Assembly: GCA_963799815.1 (NCBI GenBank)
Contig: CAWCYG010000007.1
Span: forward strand, 124,001-188,000
From: JBDTSW01 sp963799815
Lineage (GTDB): Bacteria > Actinomycetota > Thermoleophilia > Solirubrobacterales > 70-9
Direction of reading: 5' to 3'
Length of the DNA: 64,000 nucleotides
Part shown: positions 10,390-19,331 of the stretch, piece after piece
Layout of the letters: each line of letters starts with the position of its first letter
Position numbering within the stretch: position 1 is the first letter of the stretch
Position numbers and translations under genes: made by a program
The notes under the pieces: model-generated
Seen by the model: only the letters and a program-made list of their open reading frames with translations
Told to the model about the DNA's origin: nothing
The model's database searches: none

Positions 10390-10408
10390 CCCGGTTTGGG
10401 GGACCGGG
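10390..10408 (+). other. Small hairpin in the leader of the DUF485-actP operon
   Basis: CCCGGT at 10390-10395 pairs with ACCGGG at 10403-10408 around a 7-nt loop, about 30 bases before the ATG at 10438. It lies in the leader of the acetate uptake operon and could affect translation or mRNA stability. No riboswitch family is recognised, and a chance origin in GC-rich DNA is possible. Confidence 0.25.
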
Positions 10409-10437
10409 GAGTTCGAACCCTAACCAGGGGAGGACGA

Positions 10438-10875
10438 ATGGCTGATCAGCCTCAGGACGGACACGGCAACGGCGCGCCCGAGCGGCCCGCCGCCGGCTCC
10501 GAGGCCCGAGCGGGCGGCTCGGCGCACCATCCCGAGATCGACTGGGAGGCCGCCGCGAACTCGCCCGAGTTCAAGGAGCTGATCCAGAAGCGCCGCTCCT
10601 TCGTGCTCCCCGTGCTGGGGTTCGTCTTCGTCTGGTACTTCGGCTTCATCGCTCTGGCGGGGTATGCCCCGGACTTCATGGGTGAGCGCCTGATCGACGG
10701 GTTTACGGTCGGCTATGCGCTGGCGCTCTCGCAGTTCGTCATGACCTGGGTTCTCGGCTGGCTCTACCTGAAGCGCGCGGATCGCGACTTCGACCCCCTC
10801 GCGAAGGCCGCCGCGGAGAAGGCCCTTCAGGCCGGCAGGGCTGCCGCCCCGGCGAGCGGTGAGGTGGCCCGATGA
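10438..10875 (+). CDS. DUF485 membrane protein, partner of acetate permease
   Basis: 145 residues. A hydrophilic, disordered N-terminus (to about 35) is followed by the DUF485 core: SPEFKELIQKRRSFVLPVLG, then two transmembrane helices (VLGFVFVWYFGFIALAGY and YALALSQFVMTWVLGWLYL) and a short cytoplasmic tail (KRADRDFDPLAKAA). DUF485 (YjcH-like) proteins are encoded next to the acetate symporter ActP and probably assist it. The start is fixed by GGGGAGGA just upstream of the ATG. The stop overlaps the actP start (ATGA). Confidence 0.9.
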   Translation: MADQPQDGHGNGAPERPAAGSEARAGGSAHHPEIDWEAAANSPEFKELIQKRRSFVLPVLGFVFVWYFGFIALAGYAPDFMGERLIDGFTVGYALALSQFVMTWVLGWLYLKRADRDFDPLAKAAAEKALQAGRAAAPASGEVAR

Positions 10876-12530
10876 CCGCGGCGCTGACATTCGGCGCCGT
10901 CAACGTCGAAGCCGTATCGATCTTCGCGGTCGTCCTCGCGATTACCCTGGCGATCACCTATTGGGCCTCGAAGCGCACCAAGGACGCGACCACGTTCTGG
11001 GCGGCTGGCAGAGGGATCACAGGGGTGCAGAACGGCTTCGCGATCGCCGGCGACTACATGTCGGCGGCATCGTTCCTCGGGATCGCCGGGCTCATCTTCC
11101 TGTTCGGGTTCGACGGGTTCCTTTACTCCGTCGGGTTCCTGGTCGCGTTCCTGATCGTGCTCTACCTGCTGGCCGAGCGCATGCGCAACGCGGGCAAGTT
11201 CACCATCGCCGACGTCCTGTCGTTCCGCCTGAACGAACGACCCGCGCGGGTGGCGGCAGCCCTCGGCACGCTGGTGGTCGCCGGCTTCTACCTGATCGCG
11301 CAGATGGTGGGCGCGGGAGCGCTCATCGACCTGCTGGTCGGAATCAATTTCAACGTCGCCGTCCTCGCGACGGGCATCTTCATGCTCTGTTACGTGATCT
11401 TCGGTGGCATGCTCGCCACGACTTGGGTGCAGATCATCAAGGCGGTCCTGCTGATGACTGCCACGGTCATCCTCTCGCTGTTCGTGCTCGGCAACATCGG
11501 CTGGAACCCGATCGACATCTTCGACGACGCCGCTGCGCAGACCGAGGACGCCGACGCCTACCTCGCACCCGGCCTGAACTTCACCAACCCGATCGACACG
11601 CTCTCGCTCGGGATCGGGCTGCTGCTCGGGACCGCCGGGCTGCCGCACATCCTGATGCGCTTCTTCACCGTGCCCGACGCGAAGGCAGCGCGCTCGTCGG
11701 TCGTCTGGGCCGTGGGCCTGATCGGCACGTTCTACGTGATGACGACTTTCCTCGGCTTCGGTGCCCGGGCTCTGCTCGGCGAGGAGGGCACCACGGACGC
11801 CGTCGATCCAGCCGGCAACCTCGCGGCCCCGCTGTTGGCTCAGAGCGTCGGCGGCGGTGACGGCACGTTCGGCGGCGACGCCTTCCTGGCGATCATCGCC
11901 GCGGTCGCGTTCGCGACGATCCTCGCGGTTGTCGCGGGCCTCGTGATCTCGGCGTCGGGCGCGGTCGCACACGACGTCTGGTCGAATGTGATCCGCAAGG
12001 GACGCGACTCCGAGCACGAGGAGGTCTACGTCGCGCGCATCGCCGCTGGAGGCATCGGTGCGATCGCGATCGCGATCGCGATCATCGGCGGTTCTGACCT
12101 GAACGTCTCCTACATGGTCGGCCTCGCCTTCGCCGTCGCTGCGAGCGCGAACTTCCCAGCGCTTCTCTTGGCGCTCACGTGGCGCCGCTTCAACACGACC
12201 GGCGCCGTCTGCGGCGTCCTCTTCGGAGTGGTCAGCTCGGTTGGGCTTGTGCTGCTGGGACCGGACGTGAAGACGTCCGATCCGCTGATCGAGCTGACCC
12301 AGCCCGCGATCATCTCCGTGCCGCTGGGCTTCCTCGGATGCATCCTTGGCTCACTGCTCTCGAAGGACGAGTCGAGGGCCGAGCGCGGGTTCGACGAGCT
12401 CCATGTCCGGGCGGAGACCGGCCTCGGGGCGGAGGTGCCGATTGAGGGAGCGGGGCTCGCGCCCCGTCCCCGGCGGCACACTGAGCGGGTTCCCGCGGGA
12501 GCAGGGGCGCCAAGCGGGCACGCTGAGTAG
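10872..12530 (+). CDS. actP: Cation/acetate symporter ActP (sodium:solute symporter family)
   Basis: 552 residues with about 13 transmembrane helices. SSF signatures include FWAAGRGITGVQNGFAIAGD near residue 40, SAASFLGIAGL, and GTAGLPHILMRFFTVPDAK near residue 255, which is characteristic of ActP. The protein imports acetate and related short carboxylates with a cation across the cytoplasmic membrane. Translation is coupled to the DUF485 gene by an ATGA overlap, and acs follows 14 bases downstream, giving an uptake-activation operon. The C-terminal 70 residues are a hydrophilic tail longer than in enteric ActP. A four-fold hexamer repeat in the gene encodes an Ala-Ile run in a membrane helix. 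Confidence 0.92.
   Translation: MTAALTFGAVNVEAVSIFAVVLAITLAITYWASKRTKDATTFWAAGRGITGVQNGFAIAGDYMSAASFLGIAGLIFLFGFDGFLYSVGFLVAFLIVLYLLAERMRNAGKFTIADVLSFRLNERPARVAAALGTLVVAGFYLIAQMVGAGALIDLLVGINFNVAVLATGIFMLCYVIFGGMLATTWVQIIKAVLLMTATVILSLFVLGNIGWNPIDIFDDAAAQTEDADAYLAPGLNFTNPIDTLSLGIGLLLGTAGLPHILMRFFTVPDAKAARSSVVWAVGLIGTFYVMTTFLGFGARALLGEEGTTDAVDPAGNLAAPLLAQSVGGGDGTFGGDAFLAIIAAVAFATILAVVAGLVISASGAVAHDVWSNVIRKGRDSEHEEVYVARIAAGGIGAIAIAIAIIGGSDLNVSYMVGLAFAVAASANFPALLLALTWRRFNTTGAVCGVLFGVVSSVGLVLLGPDVKTSDPLIELTQPAIISVPLGFLGCILGSLLSKDESRAERGFDELHVRAETGLGAEVPIEGAGLAPRPRRHTERVPAGAGAPSGHAE
12060..12083. repeat. Four tandem copies of the hexamer GCGATC inside actP
   Basis: Four perfect head-to-tail GCGATC units encode an Ala-Ile-Ala-Ile run in a transmembrane helix of ActP. 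It is in frame, so copy-number change would add or remove two residues per unit. It is a potential slippage site but most likely a codon-usage effect. Confidence 0.5.
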
Positions 12531-12544
12531 GGTCGAGGGAGCCG

Positions 12545-14536
12545 ATGGAGGCCGGAACCGAGCGCAGCGGTGAAGAGCTCGAACGCGAGCTCGAGGAGCT
12601 GCTCGACCAAGAGCAATTCGATCCACCCGAGGACTTCGCCGCGGAGGCGAAGATCACCGATACCTCGAGTCTCGAGGAGGCCGCCGACGATCCGGTCTCC
12701 TATTGGGAGTCGAAGGCGGAGGACCTCGATTGGTTCGAGCCGTGGGACACGGCTTTAAACGATTCCGACCCGCCCTTCTACAAGTGGTTCGAGGGCGGCA
12801 AGCTGAACGCCTCCCACAATTGCCTCGACCGCCACGTCGAGGCCGGGCGCGGCGACCGGGTCGCGTTTCACTGGCGCGGTGAGGAGGGCGAGGAGCGCGA
12901 GGTCACCTATGAGGAGCTCCTGGCCGACACCAAGCGACTCGCAAACGCGCTGCGCGATCGTGGCGTCGAGGCCGGCGACGTGGTTGGGATCTACCTGCCG
13001 ATGATTCCCGAGGTCGCCGTCGCGATGCTCGCGTGCGCGCGCATCGGCGCTCCCCACAACGTCGTCTTCGGCGGGTTCTCGGCCGACTCGGTCAAGGACC
13101 GGATGGAGTTCTCGGAGGCCAAGGCGCTGATCACGACCGACGGGGCCCGGCGCAAGGGCAAGACGGCTGAGATCAAGCCCGCGGTTGATGCGTTCCTCGA
13201 CGACGTGCCCTCGATCGAGACCGTGATCGTCGTCCGCAACACCGACACGGACGTCGAGATGAAGGAGGGTCGCGACGTCTATTACGACGAGGCCCTTGAG
13301 GAGGCGGACGACGAGTGCGAGGCCGAGTCGCTCGACTCCGAACACCCCCTCTTCATCCTCTACACCTCGGGCTCGACCGCGAAGCCGAAGGGGATTCTGC
13401 ACACCACGGGCGGCTTCCTGACGGGAGCGAAGGCCACGACGGAGATGGTCTTCGACTTAAAGCCGGACGAGGATGTCTACTGGTGCTCGGCAGATGTCGG
13501 CTGGGTGACGGGCCACACCTACATCGTCTACGGGCCGCTCCTGAACGGCGCCACCTCGGTCATGTGGGAGGGCGCCCCCGACTACCCCGACAAGGACATC
13601 TGGTGGGAGCTCTGCGACCGCTACGACGTGACGGTCTTCTACACGGCCCCCACCGCCATCCGGGCGTGCATGAAGTGGGGCGCCGAGCACCCCGGCAAGC
13701 ACGACCTGAGCTCACTGCGCCTGCTGGGGACGGTCGGCGAGCCGATCAATCCGAAGGCATGGCTTTGGTATCGGCAGGTGATCGGCGCCGGTGAGTGCCC
13801 GATCGTCGATACCTGGTGGCAGACGGAGACCGGCAGCATCATGATCACCACGCTGCCGGGCGCCCAGGCGATGAAGCCGGGCTCAGCCGGCAAGCCGCTG
13901 CCCGGGGTCGACGCCGCCGTCGTCGACGACGACGGCAACGAGGTCAGCGACGAGCATGGTGTGCTCGTCCTGCGAAAGCCGTGGCCGAGCATGCTGCGCA
14001 CCCTCTACAAGGAAGAGGACCGCTTCATCGAGACCTACTTCGAGCGCTTCGGCAAGGAGACCTATCTCGTTGGCGACGCGGCGAGGGTGGACGAGGACGG
14101 GTACCACTGGATCATCGGCCGCATCGACGACGTCATCAACGTCTCGGGGCACCGGCTCTCCACCGCCGAGGTGGAGTCGGCGATCGTCGCGCACACGAAG
14201 GTCGCCGAGGCGGCGGTGATCGGCCAGACCGACGAGGACTCGGGCCAGGCGATCTGCGCCTTCGTGACGCTCGCCGGCGACGACGACGAGGGCTCAGACG
14301 AGCTCGAGGGTGAGGTCCGGGAGGTCGTCGCCGACCGGATCGGCAAGTTCGCGCGGCCGAAGCGCATCATCTGGGCCTACGACCTGCCGAAGACGCGGTC
14401 GGGCAAGATCATGCGTCGTCTCCTGCGCGACATTGCCGAGGGTGAAGAGCTCGGGGACGTCACCACGCTGCGCGATCCCGACGTCGTCTCGAAGCTCGAC
14501 GAGATCGTCAAGGAACGCAGCTCCGACGACGAGTAG
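12545..14536 (+). CDS. acs: Acetyl-CoA synthetase (AMP-forming)
   Basis: 663 residues, full length for Acs. It converts acetate, ATP and CoA to acetyl-CoA. Landmarks are the P-loop YTSGSTAKPKG near residue 273, TVGEPINPKAW, the A5 motif DTWWQTETGS, the hinge region GRIDDVINVSGHRLSTAEVE, and the C-terminal PKTRSGKIMRR whose Lys621 is the site acetylated by Pat-type enzymes in other bacteria. The P-loop has Ala where most Acs have Gly. The acidic N-terminus is extended by about 40 residues. It follows actP by 14 bases, so acetate import and activation are one operon. Confidence 0.95.
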   Translation: MEAGTERSGEELERELEELLDQEQFDPPEDFAAEAKITDTSSLEEAADDPVSYWESKAEDLDWFEPWDTALNDSDPPFYKWFEGGKLNASHNCLDRHVEAGRGDRVAFHWRGEEGEEREVTYEELLADTKRLANALRDRGVEAGDVVGIYLPMIPEVAVAMLACARIGAPHNVVFGGFSADSVKDRMEFSEAKALITTDGARRKGKTAEIKPAVDAFLDDVPSIETVIVVRNTDTDVEMKEGRDVYYDEALEEADDECEAESLDSEHPLFILYTSGSTAKPKGILHTTGGFLTGAKATTEMVFDLKPDEDVYWCSADVGWVTGHTYIVYGPLLNGATSVMWEGAPDYPDKDIWWELCDRYDVTVFYTAPTAIRACMKWGAEHPGKHDLSSLRLLGTVGEPINPKAWLWYRQVIGAGECPIVDTWWQTETGSIMITTLPGAQAMKPGSAGKPLPGVDAAVVDDDGNEVSDEHGVLVLRKPWPSMLRTLYKEEDRFIETYFERFGKETYLVGDAARVDEDGYHWIIGRIDDVINVSGHRLSTAEVESAIVAHTKVAEAAVIGQTDEDSGQAICAFVTLAGDDDEGSDELEGEVREVVADRIGKFARPKRIIWAYDLPKTRSGKIMRRLLRDIAEGEELGDVTTLRDPDVVSKLDEIVKERSSDDE

Positions 14537-14542
14537 CGGGGT

Positions 14543-15991
14543 TCAGTCCCGCAGGGCTGCGCGCCTCAGCTTGCCGCTCGTGGTGCGTGGCAGCTCGTTG
14601 GCGAACTCGATGATCCGGGGGTGCTTGTAAGGGGCTGTCACGGCCTTCACGTGGTCTTTGAGCTCCGCGGCGAGCGCCTCGGACGGCTCGCCGTGGCTGA
14701 GGACGACGACGGCCTTGATTACGGAGCCACGCTCGGGATCGGGTGCCCCTACCGCCGCGGCCTCGGCGACCGCGGGGTGGCTTGAGAGCGCCGACTCGAC
14801 CTCCTGCGGACCAATCCGATAGCCGGAGGAGTTGATGATGTCGTCGCGGCGACCCTCGTGGAACAGGTAGCCATCGTCATCCGCGCGCACGAGGTCACCG
14901 GTCGCCCACCACTCGCCGTCGATCAGCTCGGGGCCCTCGGCGGCGTCGAGGTAGCGGAGGAAGAACGCCGGGCAGCTCGACGCACGCACCTGCAGCTCGC
15001 CGTCCTCGATCCGCGTGTCGAGCCCCGGCAGCGGAGTGCCCATCGAGCCCGCCCGAGCCGACTCGCCGACCAGGGTGCCGCTCACATGGCCGGTCTCGGT
15101 CTGTCCGTATCCATCGGAGATCTCGACGTCCCAGGCGTCGCGGTAGGCCTCGAGGACGCCATCGCCGAGCGGCTCGCCCGCGGACACGGCACGACGGAGC
15201 TCGGGGAGCGGCTCGAGCGCGCCGTCCCTGGCAAGCATCCTGTACTCGGTCGGCGCCTGGCAGAGCACGCTGACCCCCTCCCTGCGGCAGACGTCAAGGC
15301 GATCGACTGGGTCGAACCTCTGGTCTGAGATCAGTGCGGCGGCCCCGATGAGCCAAGGGGCCACGAAGACGTTGCGAGTGGACTTTGACCAGCCCGTCGC
15401 GGTCGTGACCCAGACAAGATCGCCCTTCCGCGCCCCGAGCCAGCATTCGGCTTGACCCCGCTGGGCCATCAGGAACCGGGTGGCGTGGAGCGCAGGCCGT
15501 GGCTCCCCAGTCGTCCCGGAGGTGAAGATGATGACCGCGGGATCCTCGGGATCCAGATCAGCGACGTCGGCGGGCGTCTCCTGCGGGCGATCCTCATCGA
15601 GCGCGTCACGGACGTCGGCCAGGGTCATGCACTCCAAGCCGCCAGGGACCTGACCCAATAGCTCCTCCTCGCCGACGCAGAGCACCGGGCTCGAAGCGCT
15701 CATGCGCAGGTCCAGGTCTTGACGGCGGAGCTGCGTGTTGCATGGCAGCGCCACCGCGCCCATGCGCCAGCATGCGAGCAACGAGAGGACCCATTCGACG
15801 CGGTTGCCCACGAGCGTCATGACCACGTCGCCGCGGCCGACCCCTCGGGCCGCGAAAGCACCCGAGAGCCCGGCGGCGCGGGCGCCCAGCTCGCCGAGAT
15901 GCCACAGCCGCCGCTCGCCGTCCCGCGTGAGCGCGACGAGCGCCGGTTGCGAGGCCGGCCGGGCCTCCACGATGTCGGTGACGAAGTTCAT
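14543..15991 (-). CDS. AMP-binding acyl-CoA ligase (medium-chain / acetyl-CoA synthetase-like)
   Basis: 482 residues, short for the ANL superfamily but complete. It contains the P-loop FTSGTTGEPRP near residue 155, DGYGQTETG near 295, the WATGDL motif, the hinge GRRDDIINSSGYRIGPQEVE, and the catalytic lysine region LPRTTSGKLRRAALRD at the C-terminus. The overall pattern is closest to medium-chain acyl-CoA synthetases. It activates a carboxylic acid as acyl-AMP and then acyl-CoA; the acid cannot be read from sequence. It is convergent with acs (6 bases apart) and divergent from the VOC gene. Confidence 0.85.
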   Translation of the reverse strand: MNFVTDIVEARPASQPALVALTRDGERRLWHLGELGARAAGLSGAFAARGVGRGDVVMTLVGNRVEWVLSLLACWRMGAVALPCNTQLRRQDLDLRMSASSPVLCVGEEELLGQVPGGLECMTLADVRDALDEDRPQETPADVADLDPEDPAVIIFTSGTTGEPRPALHATRFLMAQRGQAECWLGARKGDLVWVTTATGWSKSTRNVFVAPWLIGAAALISDQRFDPVDRLDVCRREGVSVLCQAPTEYRMLARDGALEPLPELRRAVSAGEPLGDGVLEAYRDAWDVEISDGYGQTETGHVSGTLVGESARAGSMGTPLPGLDTRIEDGELQVRASSCPAFFLRYLDAAEGPELIDGEWWATGDLVRADDDGYLFHEGRRDDIINSSGYRIGPQEVESALSSHPAVAEAAAVGAPDPERGSVIKAVVVLSHGEPSEALAAELKDHVKAVTAPYKHPRIIEFANELPRTTSGKLRRAALRD

Positions 15992-16035
15992 CGATGGCTA
16001 GTGTGCCGACCGAACCGACCGCAAGGAGAGCACGC

Positions 16036-16842
16036 ATGGGCAAGCGCACGAGCTATCAGCCGGGGACCTTCTCGTGGATGGACCTCGCAACCACCGATCC
16101 CGAGGCGGCGAAGACCTTCTACTCACGGCTGTTCGGCTGGGAGGCAGAGGACATGCCGGTGCCAGGCGGTGGCACCTACTCGATGATGAGGCTCGACGGC
16201 GACAACGTCGCCGCAATCGCCGCGATGCAGGAACAGCAGCGCGAGGCTGGTATCCCGCCCTTCTGGTTCAGCTACATCACGGTCGCGAGCGCCGATGAAA
16301 CCGCCGCGGCAGTCAAGGAAGCCGGGGGATCGATCCATGCCGAACCCTTCGACGTCATGGACGCCGGGCGGATGGCGGTCGTCGTCGATCCGACCGGGGC
16401 GCATTTCGGCATCTGGGAGCCAGGTGAGAACATCGGTGCCGGCCGCGTCAACGATCCCGGCTGCCTCACCGCCAACGAGCTCTCCACGAATGACGTCGCC
16501 AAGGCGATCGAGTTCTACGAGCAGATCTTCGGCTGGAAGGTCGAGCCCGTCGACACCCAGGGCGCCCCGCCCTACTGGATGATCGGCCACGACGGCGCTG
16601 CCGAGGGGCGGAACGGTGGAATGCGCGAGCTCTCGCCCGAGCAGGCCGAGGCTGGCGCGCCTCCGCATTGGCTTCCGTACTTCACCGTCGAGTCGGCCGA
16701 CGGCACGATCGAGGCCACGAAGTCAGACGGTGGTGACCTGGCCTTCGGTCCCATGGACCTGCCGACCGGCGCCCGGATCGCAGTCCTGCATGATCCCCAG
16801 GGGGCGGTCTTCGCGATCTTCGAGGGCGAGGTCGACGATTGA
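16036..16842 (+). CDS. Two-domain VOC (glyoxalase/bleomycin resistance) protein, Rv0577/CFP32-like
   Basis: 268 residues with two VOC modules. The first begins SYQPGTFSWMDLATTDPEAA and contains VPGGGTYSMM and VVDPTGAHFGIWEPG; the second begins TANELSTNDVAKAIEFYEQIFGW and ends VLHDPQGAVFAIFEGE. This matches the layout of the mycobacterial Rv0577 (CFP32) family. Such proteins bind small electrophiles or metals; no enzymatic activity can be assigned. The start is fixed by AAGGAG at 16023-16028 before ATG 16036; an in-frame upstream extension is rejected. It is divergent from the acyl-CoA ligase across 45 bases. Confidence 0.82.
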   Translation: MGKRTSYQPGTFSWMDLATTDPEAAKTFYSRLFGWEAEDMPVPGGGTYSMMRLDGDNVAAIAAMQEQQREAGIPPFWFSYITVASADETAAAVKEAGGSIHAEPFDVMDAGRMAVVVDPTGAHFGIWEPGENIGAGRVNDPGCLTANELSTNDVAKAIEFYEQIFGWKVEPVDTQGAPPYWMIGHDGAAEGRNGGMRELSPEQAEAGAPPHWLPYFTVESADGTIEATKSDGGDLAFGPMDLPTGARIAVLHDPQGAVFAIFEGEVDD

Positions 16843-16915
16843 GCGGTGCCGCGGCTGATCTCCGGATCGGCGCGCGGCGTCGGAAACGAGATCGCGCGGT
16901 GGTGAGCGGACGGGG

Positions 16916-17161
16916 CTAGCGCTCGAGCTCGGTCCCGTCATAGAGCTTGCGGACGGTCACCGCCCCGTTGGGCGAGGCATCCAGGCAGAGGCCGCAGAGC
17001 ACGCACTCGTCGAGGTTCTCGCGCACCACGCTCACGCCCGAGGCGGAGGCGGCGAAGATGTCCACTGGGCAGGCCTCCTCGAGGCGGCGGGCGAGCTCGG
17101 GGTCGCTCGCGACCTCTGCCGAGACCTCGACGTCGATGAAAATCCCGTGCAGATCGCTCAT
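16916..17161 (-). CDS. Small 4Fe-4S ferredoxin-like protein coupled to sucCD-like genes
   Basis: 81 residues. Cysteines are Cys31 (EACPVDIF) and Cys53, Cys56 and Cys59 (ECVLCGLC), enough ligands for one [4Fe-4S] cluster in the CP...CxxCxxC order of monocluster or FixX-like ferredoxins. The residue where a second canonical CP would follow is Ser63 (ASPNG), so no second cluster is expected. The ATG at 17161 overlaps the TGA of the SucD-like gene (ATGA), so it is the last gene of a coupled sucC-sucD-fd unit. It may donate or accept electrons for an enzyme acting on the CoA ester, but no oxidoreductase is encoded beside it. Confidence 0.75.
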   Translation of the reverse strand: MSDLHGIFIDVEVSAEVASDPELARRLEEACPVDIFAASASGVSVVRENLDECVLCGLCLDASPNGAVTVRKLYDGTELER

Positions 17162-18060
17162 GATCCGCGAACCGCCTCGGGGATCTGGTCGATTCGCTCC
17201 ACCACCGGGATGCCGGCGGACTCGAGGCGGGCGATCTTCTCGGTCGCCGAGTCCTCCTTGCCCTCCACGATCGTGCCTGCGTGGCCGAAGCTCATGCCTC
17301 GCATCTCCTCGTCGTCCATGAACTTGCCGGCCATGAAGGCCACGATCGGAAGGCGCGACCCCGACTTCTCGCGCCAGTCGACCAGCTCTGCCTCCATGCG
17401 ACCTCCGGGTTCCGTGTAGATCACGATCGACTCCGTCCGCGGGTCCTCCTCGAACAGCGGCATCAGCTCGGCGTAGGTGGATCCGATGATGGCGTCGCCG
17501 CCGATCGAGACCGCGGTCGATACCCCCAACCCGGCCGCCGCGAGCGATGAGGAGATCTCGGTCGTCATTCCGCCCGAGCGCGACATGACGCCGACCGGGC
17601 CGGGGGAGTAGGCCTTCGCAGCATCCTTGGCAGGGCCTCCGATCCCGCCCATCTTGCACACGCCCGGGACGATCAGGCCGAGGCAGTTGGGGCCGATGAT
17701 CCGAGCGCCGCGCTCATCCGCCAACTCGAGCATCTCGGCGACGTCGCGCCGAGGGATGCGTTCGGTGACGACCACGAGAAGGCCAATGCCGTTCTCGATC
17801 GCTTCGAAGACTGCATCCTTCGTGAATGCGGGCGGGACGGTGACCACGGAGCCGTCGATCGACCCACCATGGTGCTCGACCGCTTGCGCCACCGTGTCGA
17901 AGACCGGGACGCCGTGGACCTCGCGGCCCTTGCGGCCCGGCGTGACGCCGGCGACGAGCTTGGACCCGTAGTCGAGGCACTCGCGAGTGAGGTTCACCGC
18001 TTCGCGCCCGGTGATGCCCTGCACCAGGAAGGTGAAGTCCTCTGTGAGGAGGATGCTCAC
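17158..18060 (-). CDS. sucD: Succinate--CoA ligase alpha-subunit-like protein
   Basis: 300 residues. The CoA-binding Rossmann domain starts TFLVQGITGREAVNLTRECL and contains VPPAFTKDAVFEAIE and IIGPNCLGLIVPG. The active-site histidine that is phosphorylated in the ligase reaction is His260 in SFGHAGT. With the beta subunit it makes or uses an acyl-CoA and nucleotide triphosphate. The GTG at 18060 overlaps the stop of the beta-subunit gene (GTGA). Sequence around the active site is somewhat divergent (GHAGT rather than GHAGA), so a dicarboxylic acid other than succinate, for example malate, should be considered. Confidence 0.85.
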   Translation of the reverse strand: MSILLTEDFTFLVQGITGREAVNLTRECLDYGSKLVAGVTPGRKGREVHGVPVFDTVAQAVEHHGGSIDGSVVTVPPAFTKDAVFEAIENGIGLLVVVTERIPRRDVAEMLELADERGARIIGPNCLGLIVPGVCKMGGIGGPAKDAAKAYSPGPVGVMSRSGGMTTEISSSLAAAGLGVSTAVSIGGDAIIGSTYAELMPLFEEDPRTESIVIYTEPGGRMEAELVDWREKSGSRLPIVAFMAGKFMDDEEMRGMSFGHAGTIVEGKEDSATEKIARLESAGIPVVERIDQIPEAVRGS

Positions 18061-19265
18061 TGGCCCTGGATCCTCGCCACGGCGGTGCCGGCCGCTTCCC
18101 ACATGGAAACCGATCGATCGTTGAACTCCACGCCGTAGCGGCGGAGGATCTTCGCGCCCTCCTCCTCCCAGGCCCCGGGAATGCGGAACACGGCGATCGT
18201 CTCGGCCGGGTCCTTGTCGAGCTCGAGGCATGCCTTGATCACGCCACGGGCGACGATGTCGACCCTCGTGTTGGAGACGATCGACATCATCACCGCGATC
18301 TTCTCCACGCCCTCCTTCTCTAAGACCTCCGTTGCGAGCCCTTTGGTCTTCGCGACTGACGGGTTGCCGCCGATCTCGGCGTAGTTGGCCGGCCGGCCCC
18401 CCTGCGAGCGCACCGCGTCGGTCAGCGTCAGCGAGCCGCCCCCCGCGCCGATCACCAATCCGAGGTTGCCCCGAAAGCCATGGTCCTTGCCCTGGATCAC
18501 GCCGCGGTGGTCGGCGGCATCGATGGCGGCCACGTTCCGCTCGAAATCGCTGGACTCGTAGAGCTCTCGCGGATCGTCAGTCGGGATCTCGAGCTCGGCG
18601 AGGACGGCCCGCTGCCTGCCCACCGCCTCGTCCTCCATCTCCATGTGGGCGTCGAGGGCGACGAAGGAGCCGTCCGCGAGGCGCGCAAGCGGGTTGATCT
18701 CCGCGAGCGTCATGTCGCGATCTCGCTGCAGCCGTGCCAGCTTGGCGAGCACGGCGGTCGCGCGGTTCAGCTCCGAGCCCGTCATCCCAACCGCGGCCAC
18801 GACCTGCTTCGCCTGAAAGTCGGAGATGGGGTGGAGGCTGTGGAGGTGTCCACGCCCCACGTGCTCCGGGTGCTCCTCTGCCACCTGCTCGATATCGATC
18901 CCGCCCATGTCCGAGAAGAGCATCATCGGTCGCTTCGCGCGCCCGTCCCACAAGACGGCGGCGTAGTACTCGTGGGCGACCTCGGCCCTTGGATCCACGA
19001 GCACGCCCACCGGCTTGTGCCCGCCGATCTCGAGCTCGAGGATCTCGGCCGCGTGGGCCGCGGCCTCCTCGGGGGAGTCGGCGAACCTGACGCCACCCGC
19101 CTTCATTCGGCCCCCGGTGAGCACCTGCGACTTGATGACGGTCGGCCCGCCGATCTCCGCCGCCGCGGCCTTCGCCTCCTCGCGAGAGGTGCAGAAGCCG
19201 TACTTCGTGACCGGGATCCCGGCCCGCTCGACCAAGCGGCGTGACTCGTACTCGTAGAAGCGCAT
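18057..19265 (-). CDS. sucC: Succinate--CoA ligase beta-subunit-like protein (ATP-grasp)
   Basis: 402 residues: ATP-grasp domain to about residue 240, then a CoA-ligase domain. It opens MRFYEYESRRLVERAGIPVT and has KSQVLTGGRMKAGGVR where canonical SucC has a KAQVHAGGRGKAGGVK-type stretch. Further motifs are LAEINPLARLADGSFVALDA (metal site) and YAEIGGNPSVAKTKGLATEVL. The divergence from canonical SucC suggests a paralogue. It is the first gene of the coupled sucC-sucD-ferredoxin unit; the 66 bases upstream separate it from the co-directional GlsB-like gene. Confidence 0.85.
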   Translation of the reverse strand: MRFYEYESRRLVERAGIPVTKYGFCTSREEAKAAAAEIGGPTVIKSQVLTGGRMKAGGVRFADSPEEAAAHAAEILELEIGGHKPVGVLVDPRAEVAHEYYAAVLWDGRAKRPMMLFSDMGGIDIEQVAEEHPEHVGRGHLHSLHPISDFQAKQVVAAVGMTGSELNRATAVLAKLARLQRDRDMTLAEINPLARLADGSFVALDAHMEMEDEAVGRQRAVLAELEIPTDDPRELYESSDFERNVAAIDAADHRGVIQGKDHGFRGNLGLVIGAGGGSLTLTDAVRSQGGRPANYAEIGGNPSVAKTKGLATEVLEKEGVEKIAVMMSIVSNTRVDIVARGVIKACLELDKDPAETIAVFRIPGAWEEEGAKILRRYGVEFNDRSVSMWEAAGTAVARIQGQ

Positions 19266-19331
19266 GAGTGGGCTGCGCCCGGCGCAGCGGGCGGGAACCC
19301 TACCCGACAGCTCCCCACCGAATGCGCAGGC

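Noticed and set aside
10400..10435. tRNA-like T-loop string (GTTCGAA with flanking GGG/CCC) before the DUF485 gene
   Set aside because: No acceptor stem, D-arm or anticodon arm can be drawn upstream; only the T-loop-like heptamer is present.
12060..12083. GCGATC tandem repeat as an origin or binding-site cluster
   Set aside because: It is in frame inside actP and explained by an Ala-Ile run in a membrane helix.
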